Shown one piece after another: positions 49,106-56,895 of a DNA stretch of 64,000 nt. The notes beneath the pieces are model-generated. The model saw only the letters and a program-made list of their open reading frames with translations. It had not been told where the DNA came from and did not search any database. The stretch covers positions 1 through 64,000 of the forward strand of contig NZ_JAGQED010000013.1 in assembly GCF_018304965.1 (NCBI RefSeq), written 5' to 3'. Made by a program: the position numbers and the translations under genes. This stretch comes from Collimonas antrihumi (GTDB taxonomy: Bacteria > Pseudomonadota > Gammaproteobacteria > Burkholderiales > Burkholderiaceae_D). Each line of letters begins with the position of its first letter. Positions within the stretch are counted from its first letter, which is position 1.

Positions 49106-49765
49106 CTAGACGGCGTTGATGTCCGCCGCTTCAAGCACTTGCTTGGGACCACCCTGCCGCGCCAGTTTGATCATGGCACGTCCCATCTGTTCAGTGGTGG
49201 TGACGTGTTTCGGGAACAGCCGCCGGACCAGCGGCAGCAACGGCGCGGCAAGCAGATAGAACAGGCGGTATGAGCGGGTCTTGGAGCGTGCGCCGTGCAG
49301 CGGCTGGATGACGCCGGGACGGAACATGAAGGCGGCCTTGATCGGCAGGTGCAGCAAGGCGTTTTCGGTGCGGCCTTTGACTCTGGCCCACATGCTGCTG
49401 CCGTGCTCGCTGGAATCGGTGCCGGCGCCTGAGACATAGATGAAGGTCATGCCTGGATTCTGCGCCGCCAGCACCTTGGCAACGGTCAGTGTGAGATCGT
49501 AGGTGAGTTCGCTGTAGCGTGCTTCCGACATGCCGGCCGCCGATACGCCGAGGCAGAAGAAACATGCGTCGTAACCTTGCAACGATCCGGCGCATGCCGC
49601 AATCTGCGTCAGGTCCGGGATCACCAGTTCGCGCAATTTGCCGGACACGTTTGCGGCGGCGCTGCGGCCGACTGCCAACACGGTGTCAACGCCGGCATCA
49701 AGCTGGCACTCGCGCAGCACGCCTTGTCCGACCATGCCGCTGGCGCCAAATAGGATTACTTTCAT
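49106..49765 (-). CDS. NAD(P)-binding protein (atypical SDR/epimerase)
   Basis: 219 residues from ATG 49765 ([20 protein letters not shown]); a longer frame to 49828 would run through the regulatory region. Rossmann fold with [32 protein letters not shown], and [15 protein letters not shown] in the position of the catalytic region, but no classical YxxxK. Such short atypical SDR proteins are often redox sensors or reductases of unknown substrate. It is divergent from a TetR gene, with a perfect palindrome between them. Confidence 0.85.
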   Translation of the reverse strand: MKVILFGASGMVGQGVLRECQLDAGVDTVLAVGRSAAANVSGKLRELVIPDLTQIAACAGSLQGYDACFFCLGVSAAGMSEARYSELTYDLTLTVAKVLAAQNPGMTFIYVSGAGTDSSEHGSSMWARVKGRTENALLHLPIKAAFMFRPGVIQPLHGARSKTRSYRLFYLLAAPLLPLVRRLFPKHVTTTEQMGRAMIKLARQGGPKQVLEAADINAV

Positions 49766-49858
49766 TGCAGGTCCCGATCTTGTTGTATTGCCTGTTGTGC
49801 TTGTTGCGCCGCCGACCGCTGTTGCCAACCGCCGTTGCCAGCATTACGGTCAAATTAG

Positions 49859-49874
49859 TACACTGCACAGTGTA
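49859..49874. promoter_or_regulatory. 16-bp perfect palindrome, TetR operator candidate
   Basis: TACACTGCACAGTGTA lies 94 bp from the SDR start and 67 bp from the TetR start, inside their shared intergenic region. TetR proteins bind this kind of short symmetric site. A further TGGTGTA half-site occurs near 49903. Confidence 0.65.
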
Positions 49875-49941
49875 GTTTCTATTTATTCAGAAGTAAACTG
49901 CCTGGTGTAAAATTCAGTTATCCGTCATCCTGAAGCAGATC

Positions 49942-50553
49942 ATGACCACAGTCCAACGTCTTACCGACCGCAAACGCGAGGCCATCATCCAGGCCGCGAT
50001 TGCGGAATTCCGCGCCCACGGTTTTGAAACCACCAGCATGGACAAGATCGCCGCGCGGGCGGAGGTTTCAAAGCGCACGGTGTACAACCATTTCCCCGGC
50101 AAGGAGGAATTGTTCGCCGAAATCCTGGCGCGCCTGTGGCAGGCCACTGCGGAACAAGGCGCCCTGGCCTATCGTCATGATAAGCCGCTGCGCGCGCAGT
50201 TGCGTGCGCTGATGCAAACCAAGATGGACATGCTTAGCGACAGCAATTTCCTCGACCTGGCGCGGGTTGCGATTGCTGCCGCCATCCACTCGCCGGAGCG
50301 GACTCAGGACATGGTCGCCAAAATGGGCGAGCGGGAAGAAGGCGTCAGCACCTGGATCAGCGCGGCCCAGGCAGCCGGCAAGCTGAAACCGGCCGATCCC
50401 GCAATCGCGGCGCATCAGCTGCAAAGCCTGCTGAAAGCCTTTGCGTTCTGGCCCCAGGTTACACTGGGCCAGCCGCCGTTACCGGCAGCGCAGCAAAAGC
50501 AGGTGCTGGATTCGGCGGTGGATATGTTCCTGGCGTATTACGAAGTGGCCTGA
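49942..50553 (+). CDS. TetR/AcrR family transcriptional regulator
   Basis: 203 residues. DNA-binding domain with RKREAIIQAAIAEFRAHGFETTSMDKIAARAEVSKRTVYNHF at 10-50, then a helical ligand domain of the AefR-like/TetR_C_7 kind (AQLRALMQTKMDML, HQLQSLLKAFAFWPQ, LGQPPL). It is divergent from the SDR gene at 49765 and most likely represses it through the palindrome at 49859. The inducer is unknown. Confidence 0.9.
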   Translation: MTTVQRLTDRKREAIIQAAIAEFRAHGFETTSMDKIAARAEVSKRTVYNHFPGKEELFAEILARLWQATAEQGALAYRHDKPLRAQLRALMQTKMDMLSDSNFLDLARVAIAAAIHSPERTQDMVAKMGEREEGVSTWISAAQAAGKLKPADPAIAAHQLQSLLKAFAFWPQVTLGQPPLPAAQQKQVLDSAVDMFLAYYEVA

Positions 50554-50579
50554 TAAACAACGGTAAAAACAAGAAAGAC

Positions 50580-50703
50580 GTAGGGTGGGCAAGTTTTTTG
50601 CCCACGCGTTACCGTGATATCCGGAGAGCGGACCCATCCGGTGCCTCACCAGGTCTGTACGTGGTGTGAGGTCACGCGTGGGCAAAAAACTTGCCCACCC
50701 TAC
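50580..50703. repeat. Inverted repeat with 30-bp perfect arms (GTAGGGTGGGCA type)
   Basis: Arms at 50580-50609 and 50674-50703 are exactly complementary over 30 bp, start with GTAGGGTGGGCAAG and end ACGCGT. Each arm has its own small hairpin (GGGCAA/TTGCCC). It lies between the convergent TetR and 50717 genes and can serve as terminator for both. A relative is at 58517-58631. Confidence 0.92.
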
Positions 50704-50716
50704 CCAGCAATTGCAA

Positions 50717-51223
50717 TCAGAAATGCCGTTTGACGACTTCGCCGAATGCATCTTCGGCTGAACTGCCTTTGAGCATCAGCTCGGTGATTTCTGCCGTATG
50801 CTCACCTATGCCGTCGGGTAGCATCTGGCGATTATTACGGAAATAGTCGTAGCGGGCGGCATCGATCAAATCCTTGGCTTTCATCGCTACCGCACCACCG
50901 CGGGTACCACCGCTACGGCTGACGACGCGACCGCCGGCGGAGCTGACGCGCGTGACGCCAACCGACCGGAAACCGCCGGCAGCAATCGCCGCCTTGATTT
51001 GTTCGAGGGTGAATACCGGCGTGGCGTTGGGGCCGACAAACTCATCTTCCTTCGGATGCAATAAATGGCTATTGCTGTCGAATGCCATTTTCTTTTCGGC
51101 GCTATTAGTAAGCTGATAATACGGGCACGGTCCCGGGCTGGTCAGTCCGAATTGCACGCGGTCGCCGTACACTTCCATCTTGCCCATGACTTCCTTCAAA
51201 TAGGCCGTCGTCAGGGAGTCCAT
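50717..51223 (-). CDS. Hypothetical protein
   Basis: 168 residues from ATG 51223, preceded by GGAG; the ATG at 51259 is less likely. Soluble, no signal. Visible features: DSLTTAYLKEVMGKMEVYGDRV, PCPYYQLTNSAEKKM, a glycine/arginine/valine-rich middle (GFRSVGVTRVSSAGGRVVSRSGG), and a helical end. I do not recognise a family. The base composition and good ribosome binding site support a real gene. It is not in an operon. Confidence 0.6.
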   Translation of the reverse strand: MDSLTTAYLKEVMGKMEVYGDRVQFGLTSPGPCPYYQLTNSAEKKMAFDSNSHLLHPKEDEFVGPNATPVFTLEQIKAAIAAGGFRSVGVTRVSSAGGRVVSRSGGTRGGAVAMKAKDLIDAARYDYFRNNRQMLPDGIGEHTAEITELMLKGSSAEDAFGEVVKRHF

Positions 51224-51416
51224 CTTGCCGCTCCAGCGTTTGGTTCTTGTCGTCTTCAAAATGCGTTACTTCCAATAATGATGGCTGCATATTGCAATTA
51301 TTACAATAATTGCGATAGCGGCCGTTTATGAATCAATTGCAGTACGCATTATCCCCCGACACGATTTGCTAAGGCTGGATCACGGCAAAATATATTATTG
51401 TTCGCCGGTTATGCTT

Positions 51417-51683
51417 TAGGGCCTGTTAACCTATGATTCGGGAGTGCGAACGCGCGGCAGGCGTTGCGTGCCTAGGCGCAGCGACGCGACGTAGCGGTGC
51501 TACGGCAAGGAGTTGCAACAACGGCATGCGACGCCTGCAGCCGTTCCCGGAGGGTTCAAGCCAAAACGTGCGCTGGCCGCGTTGCATGGCTTGCTGGGGC
51601 ACTAGCCCCAGCTACACCACGCGCCTTGCCAACACACGTTTTGGCTTGAACGCATCTCCCAAATCATAGGTTAACAGGCCCTA
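51417..51683. mobile_element. 267-bp MITE-like element with 22-bp perfect terminal inverted repeats
   Basis: The ends TAGGGCCTGTTAACC... (51417-51438) and the exact complement (51662-51683) are 22 bp long; TA at both tips fits a TA target duplication as in the IS630/Tc1 group. Inside are further complementary arms of 17 bp (51554-51570 and 51635-51651, GTTCAAGCCAAAACGTG), a small GGGGC/GCCCC hairpin, and GGCAGGCG/CGCCTGC arms. No coding capacity. The right end carries the stop codon of the epimerase gene at 51664. Confidence 0.82.
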
Positions 51684-52650
51684 GGCATCCGATGCCCGTC
51701 AATGTGGCCTTGACGGCGTCGTCAAGCGCTGTGTGCGGCTCGCTGCCAAGCAATTTGAGCAGACGGCGGTTATCCAGCCGCACCGGCTGTCGCCATAGGT
51801 AGCTGACCTCGCGCAATTCACGCAATACCGGTACAAAGGGCGAAGCCAGCGGCAGCAGCCACCAGGGAAAGCTTTTTGCCTTGAGGCCCGGCTGCCCTGT
51901 CACGCGGCCGATGGCGGCAACCATTTGCGTACCGTCGGCATCCCAGTGGCCATTCATGTGGAAGGTATCGAAATCAGCCAGCGCGTCTTCGTGCTCGATC
52001 AATTGCATCATGGTCTCGGCGACATCCGGCAGATAAGCCCATTGGTGGCCGATGCCGCGTTTGCCGGGATAGCTGACTGCAGTGACCGGCTGGTCCGGCT
52101 TGACCAGTCCTTGCGAAAACCAGGCATTGGCCATATGCGGCCCGAAAAAATCGCCGGCGCGCACCACCAGCGCACGCACTCCGCTTTGGCTGGCAAGTTG
52201 CAGCCGCCGCTCCATTTGGACCCGGATCGCGCCCTTGCGGGTGGCTGGATTCTGCGGCGAGGTCTCGCTCAACGTCGGCAAAACGTCAGGGCCGTAGTTA
52301 TAGACGGTGCCAGGCAAGACGATGCGGGCGCCGCTGACACGCGCTGCGGCGATGCTGTTTTCTATCATCGGCATCACCAGCTGCGCCCAGTTGCGGTATC
52401 CCGGCGGATTGACCGCATGCACGATGAGATCCGCACCGTCGGCGGCGGCGACCACGTCCTGCTCATTCATCGCATCGCCCTGCCGCCAGACGATGCCGTG
52501 GCCGAGGTTGCTGCTGCGGTCCTTGGCTACCATCTGATCGGCGCGCCGATGCAGGGCGCGCACCTGCCAGCCGCGTTGCATCAATGTTCTTGCCATGGCA
52601 TTGCCAATGCCGCCTGTTGCTCCTAATACCAGCGCTATTTTCTGTTTCAT
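51664..52650 (-). CDS. NAD-dependent epimerase/dehydratase family protein
   Basis: 328 residues, strong ribosome binding site (GGAGGT). Extended SDR: IALVLGATGGIGNAMARTLMQRGW, then LIVHAVNPPGYRNW, LPGTVYNYGPD (Tyr in the active-site area), and AYLPDVAETMMQLIEH. Substrate unknown. The last residues, CLGPVNL and the stop, lie in the mobile element at 51417-51683, so the native C-terminus has been replaced; only about six residues are involved. Divergent from a LysR gene at 52754. Confidence 0.87.
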   Translation of the reverse strand: MKQKIALVLGATGGIGNAMARTLMQRGWQVRALHRRADQMVAKDRSSNLGHGIVWRQGDAMNEQDVVAAADGADLIVHAVNPPGYRNWAQLVMPMIENSIAAARVSGARIVLPGTVYNYGPDVLPTLSETSPQNPATRKGAIRVQMERRLQLASQSGVRALVVRAGDFFGPHMANAWFSQGLVKPDQPVTAVSYPGKRGIGHQWAYLPDVAETMMQLIEHEDALADFDTFHMNGHWDADGTQMVAAIGRVTGQPGLKAKSFPWWLLPLASPFVPVLRELREVSYLWRQPVRLDNRRLLKLLGSEPHTALDDAVKATLTGIGCLGPVNL

Positions 52651-52753
52651 GAAAATTACCTCCGTAGATTGATTAACCCGACGGAATCCAGCGTAACAGT
52701 GCTGCCCTTAGTTTAAAATTAGCTATCTCAACATAGCCGCTATACATATTTGT

Positions 52754-53653
52754 ATGACCACACAAGAACCTGGATGGGATCTGTACCGCGCTTTCCTGGC
52801 AGTGATGGAAGAAGGCTCGCTGTCCGGCGGCGCCCGGCGCCTGGGATTGACGCAGCCCACCGTCGGCCGTCAGGTAGAGGCGCTGGAACAGGCGTTGGGC
52901 GTCAAATTGTTCACGCGTTCGCAAACCGGGCTGGCGGCCACCGATACCGCGCTGACCTTGCGTCCGTTTGCGGAAAACCTGCGCGCCACCGCCAATGCCC
53001 TGCGGCGAGCATCGACCGACGCCAGCGCCAGCAGTCATGGCACGGTGCGCATTACGGTATCGGATGTGGTCGGGGTAGAAGTCTTGCCACCGATCCTGAC
53101 AACGCTGCGCGAGGCGCATCCCGCCATCAAGATTGAATTGGTGTTGTCGAACCGGACCCAGGATCTGTTGCAACGTGACGCCGATATTGCGATCCGCATG
53201 GTGCAGCCCAGCCAGGCCGCCCTGATCGCGCGCCGGGTTGGCGCCATTCCGCTCGGCCTGTACGCGCACCGGCGTTATCTGGAGCAATACGGCATGCCGG
53301 CCAGCATTGCCGACCTGAAGAACCATGCGCTGATCGGCTTCGACCAGGAAACCAGTTACATCCGCAACATGCAAAAGCGCGGCCTGCCGCTGACGCGCGA
53401 TATGTTCTCGCTATTTACCGACAACCAGCTGGCACAACTGGCGGCGATACGCGCCGGCTATGGCATCGGCATGTGCCAGGTGGCGCTGGTCAAACGCAAT
53501 CCGGAGTTGTTGCCGGTGCTGCCGCAAGCAGTCACAAGCGAACTCGAAACCTGGATCGTGATGCATGAGGATTTGCGCTCCAGCGAGCGCTGCCGGATCG
53601 TGTTTGACGCTTTGGTGAGCGGGGTTTCTCGCTATATTGCCGAAGACAACTGA
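52754..53653 (+). CDS. LysR family transcriptional regulator
   Basis: 299 residues. Helix-turn-helix at about 17-40 (GSLSGGARRLGLTQPTVGRQVEALEQALG), then a substrate-binding domain (VRITVSDVVGVEVLPPIL, NRTQDLLQRDADIAIRMVQP). It starts 103 bp from the divergent epimerase gene, which is its probable target; the interval contains ATACATATTTGTAT-like symmetry next to its start. It ends 18 bp before the convergent IclR gene. Confidence 0.92.
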   Translation: MTTQEPGWDLYRAFLAVMEEGSLSGGARRLGLTQPTVGRQVEALEQALGVKLFTRSQTGLAATDTALTLRPFAENLRATANALRRASTDASASSHGTVRITVSDVVGVEVLPPILTTLREAHPAIKIELVLSNRTQDLLQRDADIAIRMVQPSQAALIARRVGAIPLGLYAHRRYLEQYGMPASIADLKNHALIGFDQETSYIRNMQKRGLPLTRDMFSLFTDNQLAQLAAIRAGYGIGMCQVALVKRNPELLPVLPQAVTSELETWIVMHEDLRSSERCRIVFDALVSGVSRYIAEDN

Positions 53654-53671
53654 ACACGTCACCGTGGCCGA

Positions 53672-54433
53672 TTAGCGGTAGGCATACCCCAAACCCAGCG
53701 ACAGATCGCCCGCACGCTGCACTACCAGGTCAATCAGACCCTGCAGTTTATCGGCCGTGATGCGGCTGGCCGGGCCGGCGATGCCCAAAGCTGCAATCAC
53801 CACGCCATCGGCATCCATGATCGGCGCCGCAATTGCCACCGCGCCGCTGGATCTTTCACCGTAGGAAACGCTGTAACCTTGTGCCAGCACTTGCTGCAGC
53901 TCCTGTTCCAGCAATGTGCGGTCGATGATCGTATTGTCGGTGATGCGGGTCAGTGCACTTTCGAACAGCGCTTGCTGAACCTGCGGCGGCGCATGCGCCA
54001 GCAACACCTTGCCGGAGGCGCCCGCATACAACGGCCGCCGGTTGCCGACATCAGTGTGGACCCGCACCGCCTGGGTCGATTCCCAACGCGCCACGCACAC
54101 GGTTTCCAAACCATCCCGCACCCGCACCTGGACGTTTTCATTACAGATGCCGCCGATATCGCGCAAATGGCTGCGCGCCACCCGCACCAGGTTCACCTGC
54201 TCCTGGGCGGCGACGCCGAGGTACAGCGCTTTGTAACCCAGGTGATAAGTCGGCGTGTCGCCTTCGCGATGCAACAGGCCGCGCTGTTCCAGCGTGTACA
54301 GCAAGCGGAAGGTGCGCGCCTTGGTATTGCCGGACATGACCGACAGTTCGGTCACGCCATGCCCCGGGCTTTGCGCGACCAGCAAGAGCAGCGCCAATGC
54401 TTCATCTACTGCGGCAACGGTATAGTCGGCCAT
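53672..54433 (-). CDS. IclR family transcriptional regulator
   Basis: 253 residues. N-terminal winged helix (ALALLLLVAQSPGHGVTELSVMSGNTKARTFRLLYTLEQRGLL) and IclR effector domain (VQVRVRDGLETVCVARWESTQAVRVHTDVGNRRPLYAGASGKVLLA, YSVSYGERSSGAVAIAAPI). It is the last gene of a minus-strand series of porin, YfcC-type transporter and N-formylglutamate amidohydrolase, 16 bp after the last. It probably controls that series in response to the substrate. Confidence 0.92.
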   Translation of the reverse strand: MADYTVAAVDEALALLLLVAQSPGHGVTELSVMSGNTKARTFRLLYTLEQRGLLHREGDTPTYHLGYKALYLGVAAQEQVNLVRVARSHLRDIGGICNENVQVRVRDGLETVCVARWESTQAVRVHTDVGNRRPLYAGASGKVLLAHAPPQVQQALFESALTRITDNTIIDRTLLEQELQQVLAQGYSVSYGERSSGAVAIAAPIMDADGVVIAALGIAGPASRITADKLQGLIDLVVQRAGDLSLGLGYAYR

Positions 54434-54449
54434 GCTATCCAGATTCTAT

Positions 54450-55301
54450 TCAGGTTAATTTGCCGCTAATATACCTCGACATCTGCCCGGCGAGTTGCGT
54501 CAGGTTGTGCTGAAGCGCGGCAAACCCGGCGCTGCGTTCCAGGCTTTGCTCATCCATGTATAAAGCGCGGTTGATTTCGATCTGGATACTGTATCGCCCG
54601 CGTTGCGGATCGCTATAGGCGCGCACCAGTTCGGCGCCGCGATAGGGGTCGTTGATCTTGACTACGTAACCTTGCCCCTGCAACTGCTGCGCGACCCATT
54701 CGGTGAAGGCCGGATCGGCGGCGCTGCCGTCGCGGTCGCCCAGCACAAAATCCGGACGGCGCGCGCCGTTATCGATATTCATGGCATTGCCGACCGATTT
54801 CATCGAATGGCAATCGATATGCCAAACCTGGCCGAAGCGGGCGTGTGCGGCGCTGATCAGTTGCTGCAGTTGCGCATGGTATGGATCGTAATAGCGTTTG
54901 ATGCGATGCTGTACTTCGGCGATGCTCAGCTTGCGGTCGTACATCTGCACGCCGGGCAAGGCGTAACGCCGGATCAAACCCATGCCGGCCTTGCTTTTTT
55001 CCGATACCTTCAGCGCTTCAGGCCAGGGCTGGTCGAGCAGTTCCGGATCGATGTCGCTACGGGCGCGGTTGAAATCGATATAGCTGCGGTGCACGCGCGC
55101 CGCCAGCAAGCTTGCGCCAAATTGCGATGCGCCGCTCCATAGCTCATCGACATAGGCATCCCAGCCCGACATCAACGCCGCTTCCGGGGCGATGGCTTGC
55201 ATGTCGGACGGGCAAAAGCGGCTGCTATGCGGTGAATCGAATATCAACGGAATTCGCTTGTCGTCATCGGGTGCGGTGAGAAAATACGCGTCTTGCATCA
55301 T
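54450..55301 (-). CDS. hutG: N-formylglutamate amidohydrolase family protein
   Basis: 283 residues from ATG 55301 (AAGGA five bp ahead); the longer frame to 55358 lacks support. IPLIFDSPHSSRFCP, SGWDAYVDELW, HRSYIDFNRARSDIDPELL and WHIDCHSMKSVGNAM are typical of FGase, which releases formate from N-formylglutamate, or of related deacylases. In the hut pathway this is the last step of histidine degradation, but no other hut gene is near; the neighbours are a transporter and a porin. A scavenging role for N-acyl amino acids is as likely. Confidence 0.85.
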   Translation of the reverse strand: MMQDAYFLTAPDDDKRIPLIFDSPHSSRFCPSDMQAIAPEAALMSGWDAYVDELWSGASQFGASLLAARVHRSYIDFNRARSDIDPELLDQPWPEALKVSEKSKAGMGLIRRYALPGVQMYDRKLSIAEVQHRIKRYYDPYHAQLQQLISAAHARFGQVWHIDCHSMKSVGNAMNIDNGARRPDFVLGDRDGSAADPAFTEWVAQQLQGQGYVVKINDPYRGAELVRAYSDPQRGRYSIQIEINRALYMDEQSLERSAGFAALQHNLTQLAGQMSRYISGKLT

Positions 55302-55371
55302 GGTGATCCTTGAAACTTCTGTGTTCTGTGAAAAACGGCCCGGTCGGCCAGCGGTCAATCAATAACCGCTA

Positions 55372-56796
55372 TCAATAGCCGCTAAATACCCCAAACGCCA
55401 TGACCGCCATCGCCAGTAGCGTAAAAATGGCGAACAACGGGAAAATGAAACGGATCCAGCTGCCGTAACCGACTTTGCCGGTCGCCAGATAGGCCAGCAA
55501 CATGCCGGAAGTCGGCGTGATCATGTTGGTCAGGCCGTTGCCGAACAAAAATGCCAGCACCACGCTTTGGCCGCTGACGCCGGACAGATGGCCGATCGGG
55601 CCCAGGATCGGCATGCTGATCGCGGCTTTGCCGGAGGTCGACGGGATCAGCACGTCAAGCAGCATCTGCACCAGGATCATGCCTTCTGCAGCAAAGATCT
55701 TGCTGCGTCCTTCGACGATAGACGCCAGGTGATAGATCACGGTGTCCAGCACCAGGCTGTCATGCAGGACGATCTCGATGGCTTTCGCCAGGCCGATCAG
55801 CAAACCCGCCAGCATCATGCCCTTCATGCCTTCGACAAACGCATCGCATGCGGTGCGTACCGACATGCCGGCGACGATGGCGATGATGATGCCTTCGAAA
55901 ATGTAGAAAGCGCCAAGCTGGATGTCGCCCCATTTCCAGGTGCTGGTACCAATCACCAGCACGACGACGCTGGCGCCAACTACCATCAGCACAAAGCGAT
56001 GCGACAGCGACAGGCGGCTGTCCTTGCTCAACTCAGCCGGAACGCTGTAACCGGTGCGCTTCACATACAGCAGCAAATAGGCGATACCGATCGCCAGGAA
56101 CAAGACAAACACAAACAGCCGCAAGCCGGCGCCGCTCAACAAAGGTACTTGCACTATCGGCTGGGCGATCACCAGCGCCAGCGGATTGGTGACCGAGGCC
56201 AGATAGCCGATTTTTGCAGCGATCGCCACTAATGCGGTGGCGTACAACGGGCCGAGACCAAGACGCTGCGCCAGGATCAGCATCATCGGGATGATCACCA
56301 GGTATTCCGAGATCAAACCGAGGAACGTGCTGCCGGCGGCAATCGCCAGCATCAAGACCGGCGTCAGCAGATAGACGTTGCCGCCGGTGCGCACCAGTAG
56401 CCGGTCGATACCGGCATCCAGTGCGCCGCTCTTGCGCAGCACGCCGAACATGCCGCCGATGAACATGATCATGAATACCAGCGGCGCGCTCTTGGCCAGG
56501 CCGGCCGGAATCGCCGCCATCGCCGAGAACAGGCTGGCGGGATAGGCACGTTCGGCGCTGCTGGTTCCCGGACTGGCGGCAAGCAACGCTGCCAGGTCGC
56601 GCTCTTTGGCGATCAGTTGGTAGGTGCCGGGGATCACCAGCTTGGCGTGGCGCTGGAATTGTCCCGAATCCAGGATATAGGTCAGGCCGATGGCAACCAG
56701 CATGATCAACAGCATCATCGCAACCGGATGCAGCATCCTGCTTTTGCCATGTGCATCTTGTTTTTGGTCGTCCGTGTTACTCGTGTTGCCCGTCAT
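55372..56796 (-). CDS. YfcC family transporter (C4-dicarboxylate/basic amino acid carrier superfamily)
   Basis: 474 residues, about 11-12 membrane helices (first near 22-45, MLHPVAMMLLIMLVAIGLTYIL). Family signatures: FMIMFIGGMFGVLRKSGALDAGIDRL, FLGLISEYLVIIPMMLILAQRLG and the C-terminal IPSTSGKAAISMPILGPIG with FGNGLTNMITPTSG, which form the two re-entrant loops of the ion-transporter fold. Members are ion-coupled importers of carboxylates or acyl-amino acids. It lies between the porin and amidohydrolase genes and probably takes up the amidohydrolase's substrate. Confidence 0.88.
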   Translation of the reverse strand: MTGNTSNTDDQKQDAHGKSRMLHPVAMMLLIMLVAIGLTYILDSGQFQRHAKLVIPGTYQLIAKERDLAALLAASPGTSSAERAYPASLFSAMAAIPAGLAKSAPLVFMIMFIGGMFGVLRKSGALDAGIDRLLVRTGGNVYLLTPVLMLAIAAGSTFLGLISEYLVIIPMMLILAQRLGLGPLYATALVAIAAKIGYLASVTNPLALVIAQPIVQVPLLSGAGLRLFVFVLFLAIGIAYLLLYVKRTGYSVPAELSKDSRLSLSHRFVLMVVGASVVVLVIGTSTWKWGDIQLGAFYIFEGIIIAIVAGMSVRTACDAFVEGMKGMMLAGLLIGLAKAIEIVLHDSLVLDTVIYHLASIVEGRSKIFAAEGMILVQMLLDVLIPSTSGKAAISMPILGPIGHLSGVSGQSVVLAFLFGNGLTNMITPTSGMLLAYLATGKVGYGSWIRFIFPLFAIFTLLAMAVMAFGVFSGY

Positions 56797-56895
56797 GCTG
56801 ATCTCCGTCTACCGTTTTGTAGAATAATCGGCTTTTTTTTGATGCGCAGGCCGGAACTGCTTGTGCCAGCCCGGCCCGCGCTGTGCTACATCAGC

